This document shows, one piece after another, positions 25,526 to 34,477 of a DNA stretch of 64,000 nt. Origin of the DNA: Fredinandcohnia quinoae (GTDB taxonomy: Bacteria > Bacillota > Bacilli > Bacillales > Bacillaceae_L); assembly GCF_022427965.1 (NCBI RefSeq), contig NZ_JAKTTI010000003.1, positions 152,829 to 216,828 of the forward strand, in the 5' to 3' direction. The translations under genes and the position numbers were made by a program. The notes under the pieces are model-generated. The model saw only the letters and a program-made list of their open reading frames with translations, made no database searches and had not been told where the DNA came from. Numbering within the stretch: the stretch's first letter is position 1; each line of letters opens with the position of its first letter.

Positions 25526-27103
25526 TTAAAGATCAATATCTTCGGGCCAATGTAATTGAACACCATTATTCAGTAGTAAACTTTGGTATTCATGTAAGTG
25601 ACTCCGATCTTCACGGATTTGATGTGGAGTAACATTATTTAAAATTGAATAAGCAACTAAGTAACCTGCGGATTCCCCAATATTCCATTCGGTTGGATGA
25701 AGTCGATAACACCCGTTTGTAATTTGTGTAGTTCCAATATTTTTACAAGAAGGAATCAGATTCTTCACACGTACTGGCAATAATGCTCCAAGTGGAATTT
25801 CATATGGATAATTTGGAATATAAAAGCTTCGATTTGAAACAGTTGTATGATGCAAATCTAAGTGATAGCTCCCAACACCGACACTATCAAAATATTCACA
25901 AATCCCTTCATTCCCCCTTATTTCTTTGCTGACATCCTTCTCTGTGATTGTATATACGGCTTTTATTCTTCTTGATTCCCGAATATAAGGATACTTAGCA
26001 AGACCATCTTCTGTATCTAGAACATCTTTTCGTAGTCTTAATCCTGGGAACCCTTTCCCTCCATCTAGTCTTGGAGCTTCGGTTTGTAACCAATATAATA
26101 GAGATAGGCTTTGCTGTTTCGCATTATATAAATTTCTTTCTCTTTCCTCTTCTGACACTTCATAGATTGGACCTAGAAAATAATCATTTTGTGCCCAGTT
26201 GATTAATGAAATATCGCCATCATATATATTCCCTTCGATATTTTCTGTATCTACTATTCTTCTATATGTAAATAACGAAGGAATTCCTTGGTCATTAGGC
26301 AGCAATGTAAATTGTTTTAATTTAGATGTGTCATCAGCATCTGTTGCATACCAGCTTAACAGAGGTAAATGAGAGAAATTAGGAATAAGTTCACGCCAGA
26401 ATTCATACTGCTCTGGTTTTTCAATTACAAAATTTCCATCTTCAATATAATCAACAGCAAATACAAATGTGAATGATTGCATATCAATCGGATTTGCAAC
26501 CTCTAACGCATGTGGCTCCCCAGTTTCTTTGATTGACTCTGCTCCTGATACATATTCAACACCTGCAATAGGGAGGACGTCACCGCACTCTGTTGCATCT
26601 AAAAAGTACTTACCAGTTAATTCAATTTTATCTATCCCATTCAAATGGGAAGCAATCACTGAATTAATAACATCTTCTTCAGTAGAAGCCTTTTCAATAC
26701 TGTAGTTATACAGAATCTTGATTTTCCCGCTATTAATATATGGACTAAGCATGTCCTCGATAACTTGGAGAGCTACCTTTGGTTCATGTGCCAAACGGCT
26801 CACCCATCCATTACCTGGATTTAAGATTTCATTTTCCATCGCCTCTTTAGTAAGAGGATAATTATCTTTATAATATTGACGAACTCTATTTCGGAACTCC
26901 CGATAGGTTTGAGTACATCCATATTTTTCAATCCATTTATGTTCATCTGGAGGTACTGCCTGACTTGTAAGCTGTCCTCCCAACCAATCTGTTTCTTCCG
27001 TCATTATTACCTTTAAACCCATTTTGGCAATTGCTAAGGAGGCTATACATCCACCCAAACCTCCACCTAACACAACAACATCAGTAGCTTCTTGCTTTAT
27101 CAT
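25526..27103 (-). CDS. FAD-dependent oxidoreductase (FAD_oxidored family)
   Basis: 525 residues. The N-terminal dinucleotide-binding fold is VVVLGGGLGGCIASLAIAKMGLKVIMTEE, followed by WLGGQLTSQAVPPDE, the typical start of the FAD_oxidored (PF12831-type) family. The C-terminal TNGCYRLHPTEWNIGESAGYLVAY block closes the FAD site. In other bacteria such genes recur in polysaccharide-use loci, where their chemistry is largely undefined; oxidation of a sugar or a cyclitol is plausible. There is no export signal. It is encoded between DUF4127 and the GH10-like gene with short gaps, so it is part of the same transcript. Confidence 0.85.
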   Translation of the reverse strand: MIKQEATDVVVLGGGLGGCIASLAIAKMGLKVIMTEETDWLGGQLTSQAVPPDEHKWIEKYGCTQTYREFRNRVRQYYKDNYPLTKEAMENEILNPGNGWVSRLAHEPKVALQVIEDMLSPYINSGKIKILYNYSIEKASTEEDVINSVIASHLNGIDKIELTGKYFLDATECGDVLPIAGVEYVSGAESIKETGEPHALEVANPIDMQSFTFVFAVDYIEDGNFVIEKPEQYEFWRELIPNFSHLPLLSWYATDADDTSKLKQFTLLPNDQGIPSLFTYRRIVDTENIEGNIYDGDISLINWAQNDYFLGPIYEVSEEERERNLYNAKQQSLSLLYWLQTEAPRLDGGKGFPGLRLRKDVLDTEDGLAKYPYIRESRRIKAVYTITEKDVSKEIRGNEGICEYFDSVGVGSYHLDLHHTTVSNRSFYIPNYPYEIPLGALLPVRVKNLIPSCKNIGTTQITNGCYRLHPTEWNIGESAGYLVAYSILNNVTPHQIREDRSHLHEYQSLLLNNGVQLHWPEDIDL

Positions 27104-27162
27104 TGGCAGTAACTCCTTTATATTTCCTACTCATATAGAGAAAATCTTGCTCTTATGATTTA

Positions 27163-28689
27163 TTACTTTCTTATCGAAAGGTGTTCAACCTTTAATCCCA
27201 CTTCAAACATTCGACTCCAAGGCATGTAGCAATCGGTAATGACAATATCGTTTTCCTCATCCTTAATATAATCATTAATAAAATCAGTCAACCGCTGTTT
27301 TACATTTCTAGCGATTTCTCCTCTTTTTCCATCAATTTTAAAATAATCATATCCGTACTCCGGCAAGACCTGTGTTGTCACTTGATTTCTTACAACACTG
27401 CAATATCCAGCATCCTCTATAAAACGTAATGCCAGAAAATTATGGTGTGTTTGCGTATTTCCATACAAACTGTAGATGATCCCTTGTGCAATACAGGTAC
27501 CTAACGTATTAGAGCTTGTATTCCATCCTGCATATCCTGCTAACGAAAAAAGTAGCCCCTTCTTTTTCATTAATTTTAAAAGACCTAAATCTGAGCCATT
27601 AGCAAAAGCTACATCTGCAATTACACACGGAATATTCAAGTTTTCTAATATGTACTCAAGTTGTTCAACAAGTTCAATCAAATTTCTGTCTACCTGGTAT
27701 TTTGTACTCTGATTTTGCTGGTTAACAGCTTCCATCATCGGCTCAACCGGTGAGTTCAAAAGCAAGGCCAAATCAGCATCTTTTAAGCTTGGCGACAATA
27801 ATCCGCCAGCAGCTAAAATTTGATATTTAAGACTCTCCATTAATGGCCGATCTTCATAAAGGGGTGTTACAAATGGGCCTTGAATACTAGAAAAAAGTGG
27901 ATAGATTAACGGTCGTTTCCCTTTAAATTTATTTAGCATTCTTGCTAAAAGGGTACATCCAACTTCATCTGCACCAGGATACATATATGCTTTTAACTCG
28001 AGATTAAGTGAGGAAATTGCACCACGAACCTTCTGTTGATCAAGAGCTGTCCATCCATATGGAGCAGAATCATCCTGTGGAATAATTAGAAAGTCTATAA
28101 TTCCCTTGTTGACATATTCGAGTACTAGCTTGTTAACTTCTACATTTACATTTCTTCTAGATAAATAATCTTCAAGTACATCGTTCGGTACCAATTTTTT
28201 TAGATTTTGATAGTTTGATACATCTTCATCTGTGGCTAGTCCAGCAGAATGCAAATGATGCAACTTTCCATATTCAAAAATTTCTTTACCCCACACATCA
28301 TAATAATCAGGTTCTTCATCACTACTTGAATACTTTGGACATCTCATAATTAAGTTAAATGCGTACAATTTCACTTTCGGATTCAATTCTTTGATTCGGG
28401 AAAGCCGTTTCAACGAGTTTTTACAATCATCCAATGATAAATGGTGTAATCTCGATGGAATAATTCCTCCATATAGAAGTGTGTCCAATGAAAGAATAAT
28501 ACCGTCAGCATCTATTGATTCCTGATATAACCACTCCCAGATTTTTTCGGTATGACCTGGTACCTTTTTATCACCCATGATGTTCATATCTGGTTTTACT
28601 AGATTTACTTCCGATTGTTCTACGAGAAAGCCTGGAAATGAATAATTACATGGGCGCTCATCTAAAGGAATATAAGCAATTTTATACAT
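27163..28689 (-). CDS. DUF4127 family protein
   Basis: 508 residues of the DUF4127 family, recognised by the opening YIPLDERPCNY and by DADGIILSLDTLLYGGIIPSRLHH. Later blocks such as PQDDSAPYGWTALDQQKVR and YPGADEVGCTLLARMLNK are also typical. The biochemical role is unknown; the acidic and His-rich conserved blocks suggest an enzyme. In many genomes it sits with sugar ABC transporters and hydrolases, as here. No signal peptide or membrane segment. It lies 49 bp behind the permease gene. Confidence 0.85.
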   Translation of the reverse strand: MYKIAYIPLDERPCNYSFPGFLVEQSEVNLVKPDMNIMGDKKVPGHTEKIWEWLYQESIDADGIILSLDTLLYGGIIPSRLHHLSLDDCKNSLKRLSRIKELNPKVKLYAFNLIMRCPKYSSSDEEPDYYDVWGKEIFEYGKLHHLHSAGLATDEDVSNYQNLKKLVPNDVLEDYLSRRNVNVEVNKLVLEYVNKGIIDFLIIPQDDSAPYGWTALDQQKVRGAISSLNLELKAYMYPGADEVGCTLLARMLNKFKGKRPLIYPLFSSIQGPFVTPLYEDRPLMESLKYQILAAGGLLSPSLKDADLALLLNSPVEPMMEAVNQQNQSTKYQVDRNLIELVEQLEYILENLNIPCVIADVAFANGSDLGLLKLMKKKGLLFSLAGYAGWNTSSNTLGTCIAQGIIYSLYGNTQTHHNFLALRFIEDAGYCSVVRNQVTTQVLPEYGYDYFKIDGKRGEIARNVKQRLTDFINDYIKDEENDIVITDCYMPWSRMFEVGLKVEHLSIRK

Positions 28690-28737
28690 GAGTAAATCTC
28701 CTTTTCATTCCTTCACACATTTCAGGTGAAGAAGGAA

Positions 28738-29571
28738 TTAACCTTTTACTGCACCAGAAATACCTTCCATATAATACTTTTGTGTAAACAGGAATACGAT
28801 AATAATTGGAATAACAGAGATAACAGTTCCTGCTGCAATCCATCCAAAGTTATATGAAAACTGACCATTTAAGAAACTTAATGCAGAAGCTAGAGGATAC
28901 TTATCCGTATTTAATACAATAATTGGCCAGAGAAAGCTATTCCAATTCCCCATGAATTCAAATAGAGCAACTACAGCAACAGCTGGTTTTATCATTGGCA
29001 TCATCAGCTGTGCCCAAATACGAAATTCTGAAGCGCCATCCATCTTTCCAGAATCTCTTATATCGAGAGGAACTCCCATAAATGCTTGCCTTAATAGAAA
29101 GACATTAAATACGGTAACAATTGAAGGAAGCACCACACCTATAAAACTATTAATAAGCCCTAACTTATTAATTGTTAAATAATTTACAACTAGCGCAGCT
29201 GCTGCTGGAATAATCATCGTTGCGATTAGTAATAAAAAGATGGTGTTTCTCCCTCTAAATTTAAATATTGCTAATGGATAAGCTGTTAAAGCACAGAATA
29301 AAATACTTAACGTTAAACCTAAAAAGGTGATTATTACCGTATTCCAAATATATTTTAGGAAGTCCATATACTGCCAAACTTCAATATAATTTTTGAAATC
29401 AATAAAAGTTGGCAAAATTGCAGGAGGAAAAGCAAAGATATTTTTCCCAGGCATAAGTGACACACTTAATAGCCACAAGAATGGTCCCATCATAAATAGG
29501 GCAAATATAATCAGCAGAACATATATAACCGTTTTATTAACAGCATTTTTTAATCGTTTCGTATTTTTCAT
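28738..29571 (-). CDS. Carbohydrate ABC transporter permease (MalG type)
   Basis: 277 residues with six predicted membrane helices, the first at about 10-35. The ATPase-contact EAA loop appears as DSGKMDGASEFRIWAQLMMPMIKP near residue 180, as in MalG-like permeases. It forms the channel with the MalF-type partner encoded 10 bp upstream. No ATPase gene is in the cluster, so a shared MsmX-type ATPase is expected. Confidence 0.93.
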   Translation of the reverse strand: MKNTKRLKNAVNKTVIYVLLIIFALFMMGPFLWLLSVSLMPGKNIFAFPPAILPTFIDFKNYIEVWQYMDFLKYIWNTVIITFLGLTLSILFCALTAYPLAIFKFRGRNTIFLLLIATMIIPAAAALVVNYLTINKLGLINSFIGVVLPSIVTVFNVFLLRQAFMGVPLDIRDSGKMDGASEFRIWAQLMMPMIKPAVAVVALFEFMGNWNSFLWPIIVLNTDKYPLASALSFLNGQFSYNFGWIAAGTVISVIPIIIVFLFTQKYYMEGISGAVKG

Positions 29572-29581
29572 AGTTCATCCA

Positions 29582-30481
29582 TTAATATGGATTTACACCA
29601 CCCTTCTTGTTAAAGACGAAGATGAAAATACTCATTAACATAATAATTAAACTAATAATTAAACCTAAAGCTGATGAATAACCAAATTCGAATTGTTCGA
29701 AACCTTGTTGATAAATATACACACTACTTGTTAGTGTTGCATTACCTGGTCCTCCAGAGGTTAATACGAATACTTCATCAAAGACACGAATGGCTGACAT
29801 TAAGGAAATTAATGTACAGAAGAATACATATGGCTTAAGTAATGGAACAGTAATCTTTGTGATGATTTGGAAGGTACTTGCTCCATCTATTCTTGCAGCC
29901 TCGATACAGTCAGTAGGGACTGATTGTAAGCCCGCAAGATAGATCATCATATAATAGCCCAAGCCTTTCCATAACGTAATAAACATTAGTGCCCAAAGAG
30001 CCGTATCTTTATCAGACAACCAACTGATTTTTTCACTTAGGACTCCCGTTGACATTAGCAAGTAGTTTAAGACTCCATTTTGGCTCATTAACCAGCCCCA
30101 TATAATGGATACAGCTACCATTGAGGTGACAACTGGGATATAATAAGCAGCTCTGAAGAATTTTATACCTGCAATATTTCTATTAACTAGAATTGCCATT
30201 AGGATTGAGATAATTTGTATGAAAGGTACAATTATCATGTATAATAGTGAGTTTTTTATTGAGGCAATAAAATCTATATCTGAAAATGCCCTTGTAAAAT
30301 TGTCAAAGCCAACAAATTTCGTTTCACCTATAACAGAATAGTTGGTAAATGCTAAAGGTATACTATAAATAATTGGCCAGAATGTGAAAAGAGCAAGTAA
30401 GATTAGCCCTGGTGCCATAAATAACCATGCTGTTCTCGCTTCAGAATAGCGTTTAAAGAAATTTGCTTTTTTCGCTTGCAT
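29582..30481 (-). CDS. Carbohydrate ABC transporter permease (MalF type)
   Basis: 299 residues, six helices, the first at about 17-40 (AWLFMAPGLILLALFTFWPIIYS). The EAA loop is EAARIDGASTFQIITKITVPLLKP near residue 190. It pairs with the MalG-type permease. It sits behind a strong hairpin that separates it from the solute-binding protein gene, so it should be made in lower amount than that protein. Confidence 0.93.
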   Translation of the reverse strand: MQAKKANFFKRYSEARTAWLFMAPGLILLALFTFWPIIYSIPLAFTNYSVIGETKFVGFDNFTRAFSDIDFIASIKNSLLYMIIVPFIQIISILMAILVNRNIAGIKFFRAAYYIPVVTSMVAVSIIWGWLMSQNGVLNYLLMSTGVLSEKISWLSDKDTALWALMFITLWKGLGYYMMIYLAGLQSVPTDCIEAARIDGASTFQIITKITVPLLKPYVFFCTLISLMSAIRVFDEVFVLTSGGPGNATLTSSVYIYQQGFEQFEFGYSSALGLIISLIIMLMSIFIFVFNKKGGVNPY

Positions 30482-30499
30482 AAGGTGTTACCTCCTATC

Positions 30500-30529
30500 A
30501 AAAAAGGGCAGATTAACCTCTGCCCTTTC
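30500..30529 (-). terminator. Attenuating terminator between binding-protein and permease genes
   Basis: On the minus strand AAAGGGCAGA pairs with TCTGCCCTTT over a six-base loop and ends in TTTTTTG. Such hairpins commonly let most transcripts stop after the abundant binding protein while a fraction reads on. Confidence 0.85.
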
Positions 30530-30541
30530 AATTTTCTTATG

Positions 30542-31825
30542 TTAACGACTTAGAATATCATTAATTTCTTTTTCTGCAGCCTCTAGTTCAGCATCAAGAT
30601 CTTGATCATTAATATAGATATTTTGAAGATGCTTATTTAGAGTTTTATTAACGTCGTTAGCATTTTCAATACCAAGGTAGAAGTCAGTTGCTTTATCTAA
30701 GCTTTCAACAGATGCAGTAAGAGCCTGTCCTTCTAAAGTTCCATCATTTTTATAGAAGAATTCATCTTTAGCAGAATCCTTTGTAGAAGGAAGTGTACTT
30801 GCTACTTTTGAAAATGCTAATTGATTTGCTGCATTTGTTACATAATGTGCAAATTCTGTTGCAGCATCAACATTATTAGATGCTTGTGGAACTACTAGGT
30901 TCATTGAATTTGTAAAACGAATTCCAGCTTTTCCAAGTGGAGCAGGAACTGCAATTGTTTTTGCATATACATCTGGTGAAGCTGTTTTTAACTGGTTAAT
31001 AAATGAAGAACTTGAGATTATCATTGAAACCTGTTCACTACCAAAAAGCTGAACTTGTTTATCAAAAGCTGGAATATCCTTTGGAATAACACCTTGTGAA
31101 ATTAAATCGATATTTCCGTTAATATAATCCTTTACTTCGTCATTATTGAAAACAGCTTTATTATCTTCTACAATTTTAAATCCTTCTTCGAGAATAGATC
31201 TAGTTTCCATTGTGAATACGTAGCCATATGCATCAGTTTTTTCTTTAATTTGTTTACCCCAATTAGCTAAATCTTCTTTTGTTTGTGGAGGATTATTTAT
31301 ATCTAAACCAGCTTTCTCAGCTAATTCAGTATTAATATATAAGACTGGGATTCCTGTATACCATGGAAGTGCATAAGCACCATTATCAATTACAGTAGAA
31401 TTATAGATTCCTTCAAAGTAAATACCTTTTTGCTCGTCAGTAAGTTCTTTATTAAAATCTACTAAAGCACCTTTAGACGCCATTTGGTTTGCTAACTCCG
31501 TGTTTAAATTTACAACATCAGGAGCTTTTTTACTCGCAATACTAGTTAATAATTTATTTTGAACTGCATCATAAGGGAAGTCCTTCCAATCAATCTTTAC
31601 ATTTGGATGGTCTGCTTCATATTTCGCTATAATATCATTAAAATAATCATTAAATGTTGGCTGAAGGGAAATTGTCCAGAATTCAACTGAAACTTCTTTG
31701 TCTTTATCTTTATCCTTTGAACCCTCTGATCCACCTGAACTGTCTGAACTACATGCTGCTAGAATACCAAAAGTTAGTAAAAAAGCCATTCCTACTGAAA
31801 GAATTTTCTTTAGATTCTCTTTCAT
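30542..31825 (-). CDS. Sugar ABC transporter solute-binding lipoprotein
   Basis: 427 residues from the ATG at 31825 (GGGGTG upstream; an in-frame start at 31855 lacks one). The lipoprotein signal ends in LAAC at about residues 22-25, followed by a Ser/Gly/Lys/Asp linker (SSDSSGGSEGSKDKDKDK). The family 1 extracellular solute-binding fold follows (VEFWTISLQPTFNDYFNDIIAKYE; NAATEFAHYVTNAANQLAFSK near the C-terminus). It captures an oligosaccharide outside the cell. A cre site lies about 87-102 bp upstream. The ligand is probably an amino-sugar-containing glycan by context. Confidence 0.93.
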   Translation of the reverse strand: MKENLKKILSVGMAFLLTFGILAACSSDSSGGSEGSKDKDKDKEVSVEFWTISLQPTFNDYFNDIIAKYEADHPNVKIDWKDFPYDAVQNKLLTSIASKKAPDVVNLNTELANQMASKGALVDFNKELTDEQKGIYFEGIYNSTVIDNGAYALPWYTGIPVLYINTELAEKAGLDINNPPQTKEDLANWGKQIKEKTDAYGYVFTMETRSILEEGFKIVEDNKAVFNNDEVKDYINGNIDLISQGVIPKDIPAFDKQVQLFGSEQVSMIISSSSFINQLKTASPDVYAKTIAVPAPLGKAGIRFTNSMNLVVPQASNNVDAATEFAHYVTNAANQLAFSKVASTLPSTKDSAKDEFFYKNDGTLEGQALTASVESLDKATDFYLGIENANDVNKTLNKHLQNIYINDQDLDAELEAAEKEINDILSR

Positions 31826-31911
31826 TACTTTCACCCCTATTATTTGTTTTATCAATTCGGTTTAAGATATTCTTTTTACACCTCCGCCCATTTGTAAGAA
31901 TTAGATTCTCG

Positions 31912-31927
31912 TTTTAAGCGCTTACAT
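31912..31927 (-). promoter_or_regulatory. Catabolite-responsive element (cre)
   Basis: On the minus strand ATGTAAGCGCTTAAAA matches the cre consensus WTGNAARCGNWWNCAW at 15 of 16 positions. Its place ahead of the solute-binding gene implies CcpA repression of the sugar cluster when better carbon sources are present. Confidence 0.75.
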
Positions 31928-32022
31928 CAAGGAAATATCTCCCTGTCTGAAATATATCACTTTCTGGAGATTAAATCCACCTATTTTTAAAAAAATAAAA
32001 AAAATATCCAATTTTCCCGATT

Positions 32023-32628
32023 TTAATTACTTTTCAACCTTTTATCTTCAGCAAACATTATAAAATACTGTGTAAACGCCAGAAGGCTAAATGTCATCAA
32101 AAACGGAAGAAACTTAAGGTATACCGAAAAAATAATGATAGTACTATTAATAACAATGATGATCATCAGTTTAATTGGATTTTTTATTACTAGCCTAAAA
32201 CTACTAGCAAATATTCTTTTAATATTATATTCTCCTAATATAAGAAGTTTTGTTATATAGGTATATATACAAAAGAATAAAAGTATGACAACTACTATAA
32301 ACGGCAGAAAAAAGTTCTGCAGTTCATTCGGAAAATAAAAAGTAGCAATAACATCCCCAATAATGAGTATTGAAATTGACAAGAGAATAAGCCAGATTTT
32401 TATCCCTTTTCTACTATATTTACTAAATAGAATGAAATAGGATTTCCAGGCTGGAATTGGTTCTTCCTCTGCTGTCATTTTGACTGATCCAACTAATGCA
32501 GCATAAGCAGGAAAAATCGTGAATAATGGTAATGAACATATTATGAATAAAAAGTTTAAAATAATTAAATCTAATATATATTCAAGAACCTCAAAAAATT
32601 TATTATTGGATGAATTCATCACCTTCAC
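32023..32628 (-). CDS. YesL family (DUF624) membrane protein
   Basis: 201 residues with about five hydrophobic helices. The start, FFEVLEYILDLIILNFLFIICSLPLFTIFPAYAAL, matches the YesL/DUF624 family, which nearly always accompanies CUT1 sugar ABC transporters in Bacilli. The molecular role is unknown; assembly or regulation of the transporter has been proposed for such neighbours. It lies 9 bp behind the RpiR-type regulator and about 200 bp before the binding protein gene, which has its own control region. Confidence 0.85.
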   Translation of the reverse strand: MKVMNSSNNKFFEVLEYILDLIILNFLFIICSLPLFTIFPAYAALVGSVKMTAEEEPIPAWKSYFILFSKYSRKGIKIWLILLSISILIIGDVIATFYFPNELQNFFLPFIVVVILLFFCIYTYITKLLILGEYNIKRIFASSFRLVIKNPIKLMIIIVINSTIIIFSVYLKFLPFLMTFSLLAFTQYFIMFAEDKRLKSN

Positions 32629-32637
32629 CTATTTCTC

Positions 32638-33495
32638 TCAATAAAGTTTATCCAAGACAGATTCAGCTGTATTTTTTATTGCTTTAGATGATTGTTCTTT
32701 TTTCTGAAGAGCTGCGTTAGTTGCCAAAACATCTAAAAGTAAAAGTTGAGCAATTTTGGATGAAAATATACTCCCTTCAAAAGGCGATTCCTTATTAGCA
32801 GCAAGTAGGATTAAGTCAGCATATTTTGTAATTGGTGATCTTGCTTGATTGGTAATGCAAATGATATATGCATTGTTTTTTTTAGCAATTTTTATTGCAT
32901 CTACAACATCCTTTGTACTACCTGATGAAGATATTGCGATGATTACGTCCCCTGCTCCTAATAAAGAAGAGGTCATGGACATGATATGAGAGTCAGAAAC
33001 ATGCTCTGCATTATACCCCAACCTCATTAATCGATGTTGTCCATCTAATGCAGTAAATCCAGATGATCCTACACCAAAGAAGAATATTTTTTTCGCACCA
33101 TTAATCTTCTCTATAGCGATCTGTAAAGTTTGTTCCTTAAGTAATGCAAGGGTATCATTTAGCGCACTAATATTTTGATTAGCAATCTTTTTTGAAACGA
33201 TTTCTAGCGAATCACCTTCATCGATTTTTCCATATACATGTTCGTCATTTTCCATTAAGTTTTGTGCAACTGCTAATTTAAAGTCCTGAAATCCCCTATA
33301 ACCTAATTTTCTGCAAAAGCGAATAACTGTTGTATCACCTACACCAACCATTTCTGCCAAATCAGTTACCGAGGAATATACTGCTTCAGCATGATGAACA
33401 ATTATATAGTCAGCTACTTTTTGTTCTGTTTTAGTAAGTGAGTTGTAAACAGATTGAATCATTAGAAGAGGATTAACTTTCTCCGTTCTGGACAT
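32638..33495 (-). CDS. RpiR/MurR family transcriptional regulator
   Basis: About 285 residues. An N-terminal helix-turn-helix of the RpiR type (LTKTEQKVADYIIVHHAEAVYSSVTDLAEMVGVGDTTVIRFCRKLGYRGFQDFKL) is followed by a SIS sugar-phosphate-binding domain (about 105-255: IFFFGVGSSG and VIIAISSSGSTKDVVDAIKIAKK). The SIS domain implies control by a phosphosugar, fitting GlcNAc-6-P, ManNAc-6-P or MurNAc-6-P. I prefer the ATG at 33495 with AAAGGAG well spaced, over a GTG at 33504. It is first in the leftward cluster and probably controls it. Confidence 0.92.
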   Translation of the reverse strand: MSRTEKVNPLLMIQSVYNSLTKTEQKVADYIIVHHAEAVYSSVTDLAEMVGVGDTTVIRFCRKLGYRGFQDFKLAVAQNLMENDEHVYGKIDEGDSLEIVSKKIANQNISALNDTLALLKEQTLQIAIEKINGAKKIFFFGVGSSGFTALDGQHRLMRLGYNAEHVSDSHIMSMTSSLLGAGDVIIAISSSGSTKDVVDAIKIAKKNNAYIICITNQARSPITKYADLILLAANKESPFEGSIFSSKIAQLLLLDVLATNAALQKKEQSSKAIKNTAESVLDKLY

Positions 33496-33522
33496 TGCCG
33501 ACACTCCTTTTTAGTATATTTA

Positions 33523-33551
33523 TATATATTTTACATGAAATAATAATCCAA
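33523..33551 (-). promoter_or_regulatory. Sigma-A type promoter of the regulator gene
   Basis: On the minus strand TTGGAT, 17 bases, TATATA, starting about 55 bp ahead of the RpiR-type gene. Confidence 0.55.
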
Positions 33552-33656
33552 TATAATTTTAAAAGGTGGATTATTCCTCCTCTTCAGAATATAGAATACT
33601 TCAATATTCGTCAATATCCGTCTATTCTTTCTATTTGATAGATAAATAAATACAAA

Positions 33657-33686
33657 GAAAAAAAACCATCCAACATCGGACGGTTA
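33657..33686 (-). terminator. Terminator of the VOC gene at 33.7 kb
   Basis: On the minus strand AACCGTCC pairs with GGATGGTT around a five-base loop and runs into eight T. Confidence 0.85.
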
Positions 33687-33730
33687 AGGATCCATTTTAT
33701 TATTTTTTAACAGGCAATAACATTTCTTGC

Positions 33731-34135
33731 TTATTGTATATAACTTTGATCCATGTACAATATTTCCCAATTATGTCCATCAATATCTTGAAAACTCCTT
33801 TGGTACATAAAGCCATGGTCCTGCGGGTCGCTTGAATGATTTCCGCCTGCCTCAATTGCTTTGTTAACAAGTTCATCAACTTTTTCCCTACTATCTACAG
33901 CTAGGGCAAAAATAGCTTCCGTACTTTTGCTCGTATCTGTAATTTCCTTATTCGTAAATCTCTTAAAGTGTTCTTCAACTAATAGCATCGCATAGATTGT
34001 ATCACTGATGACCATACATGCTGCATCCTCATTCGTAAAATGTGGATTAAATTCAAATCCTAAGGTAGAGAAAAATTCCTTTGTTTTATTTAAATCTTTA
34101 ACTGGTAAGTTTACAAATATACTTTTATAATCCAT
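33731..34135 (-). CDS. VOC (glyoxalase/extradiol dioxygenase fold) protein
   Basis: 134 residues, one vicinal-oxygen-chelate unit: IFVNLPVKDLNKTKEFFSTLGFEFN at the start and the closing DIDGHNWEILYM. The two halves give the paired beta-alpha-beta-beta-beta modules. The middle MLLVEEHFKRF and the HGFMYQRSFQD segment resemble the YaeR/lactoylglutathione-lyase-like subgroup without a clear substrate. Single gene with its own terminator. Confidence 0.85.
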   Translation of the reverse strand: MDYKSIFVNLPVKDLNKTKEFFSTLGFEFNPHFTNEDAACMVISDTIYAMLLVEEHFKRFTNKEITDTSKSTEAIFALAVDSREKVDELVNKAIEAGGNHSSDPQDHGFMYQRSFQDIDGHNWEILYMDQSYIQ

Positions 34136-34417
34136 AACATCCCTCTTCCTTTTTTTAAGTATGTTTTACTGCTAATTTCACTAGCTTTACGGAACTCATT
34201 TTAAGCATATTCACTGTATTCCTTTGTAATCACCTCCTATTTTTAACAATCTGCAGATTATATATACATAATATTTTGTAAATTCATATTTATCAAGTTA
34301 TTTTTATAAAGAACTACTCATGCAGGATTAGTTAGATTCCAGCAATAGAAGACCCTGCATTAATTACCTCATTAATCTATTTAGACGAAAATGTATGTTG
34401 AAAGGGATAATCAAATA

Positions 34418-34433
34418 ATGAATGACCATTCAT
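34418..34433. promoter_or_regulatory. Perfect palindromic operator (TetR/FadR-like) ahead of the MBL-fold gene
   Basis: ATGAATG-AC-CATTCAT is a perfect inverted repeat with seven-base arms, similar to TGAATGA..TCATTCA operators of Bacillus FadR-type TetR regulators. It is 44 bp before the MBL-fold start, next to TAAAAT at about 34441. The rest of 34136-34417 shows only AT-rich sequence. Confidence 0.55.
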
Positions 34434-34477
34434 TTTGTGTTAAAATTTAGCCAAGAGGAATGAGTGGGGGGATTATC

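Noticed and set aside
19863..33495. Sialic acid (nan) operon
   Set aside because: nanE and a ROK kinase are present, but there is no nanA lyase, no sialidase and no TRAP or SSS sialate transporter.
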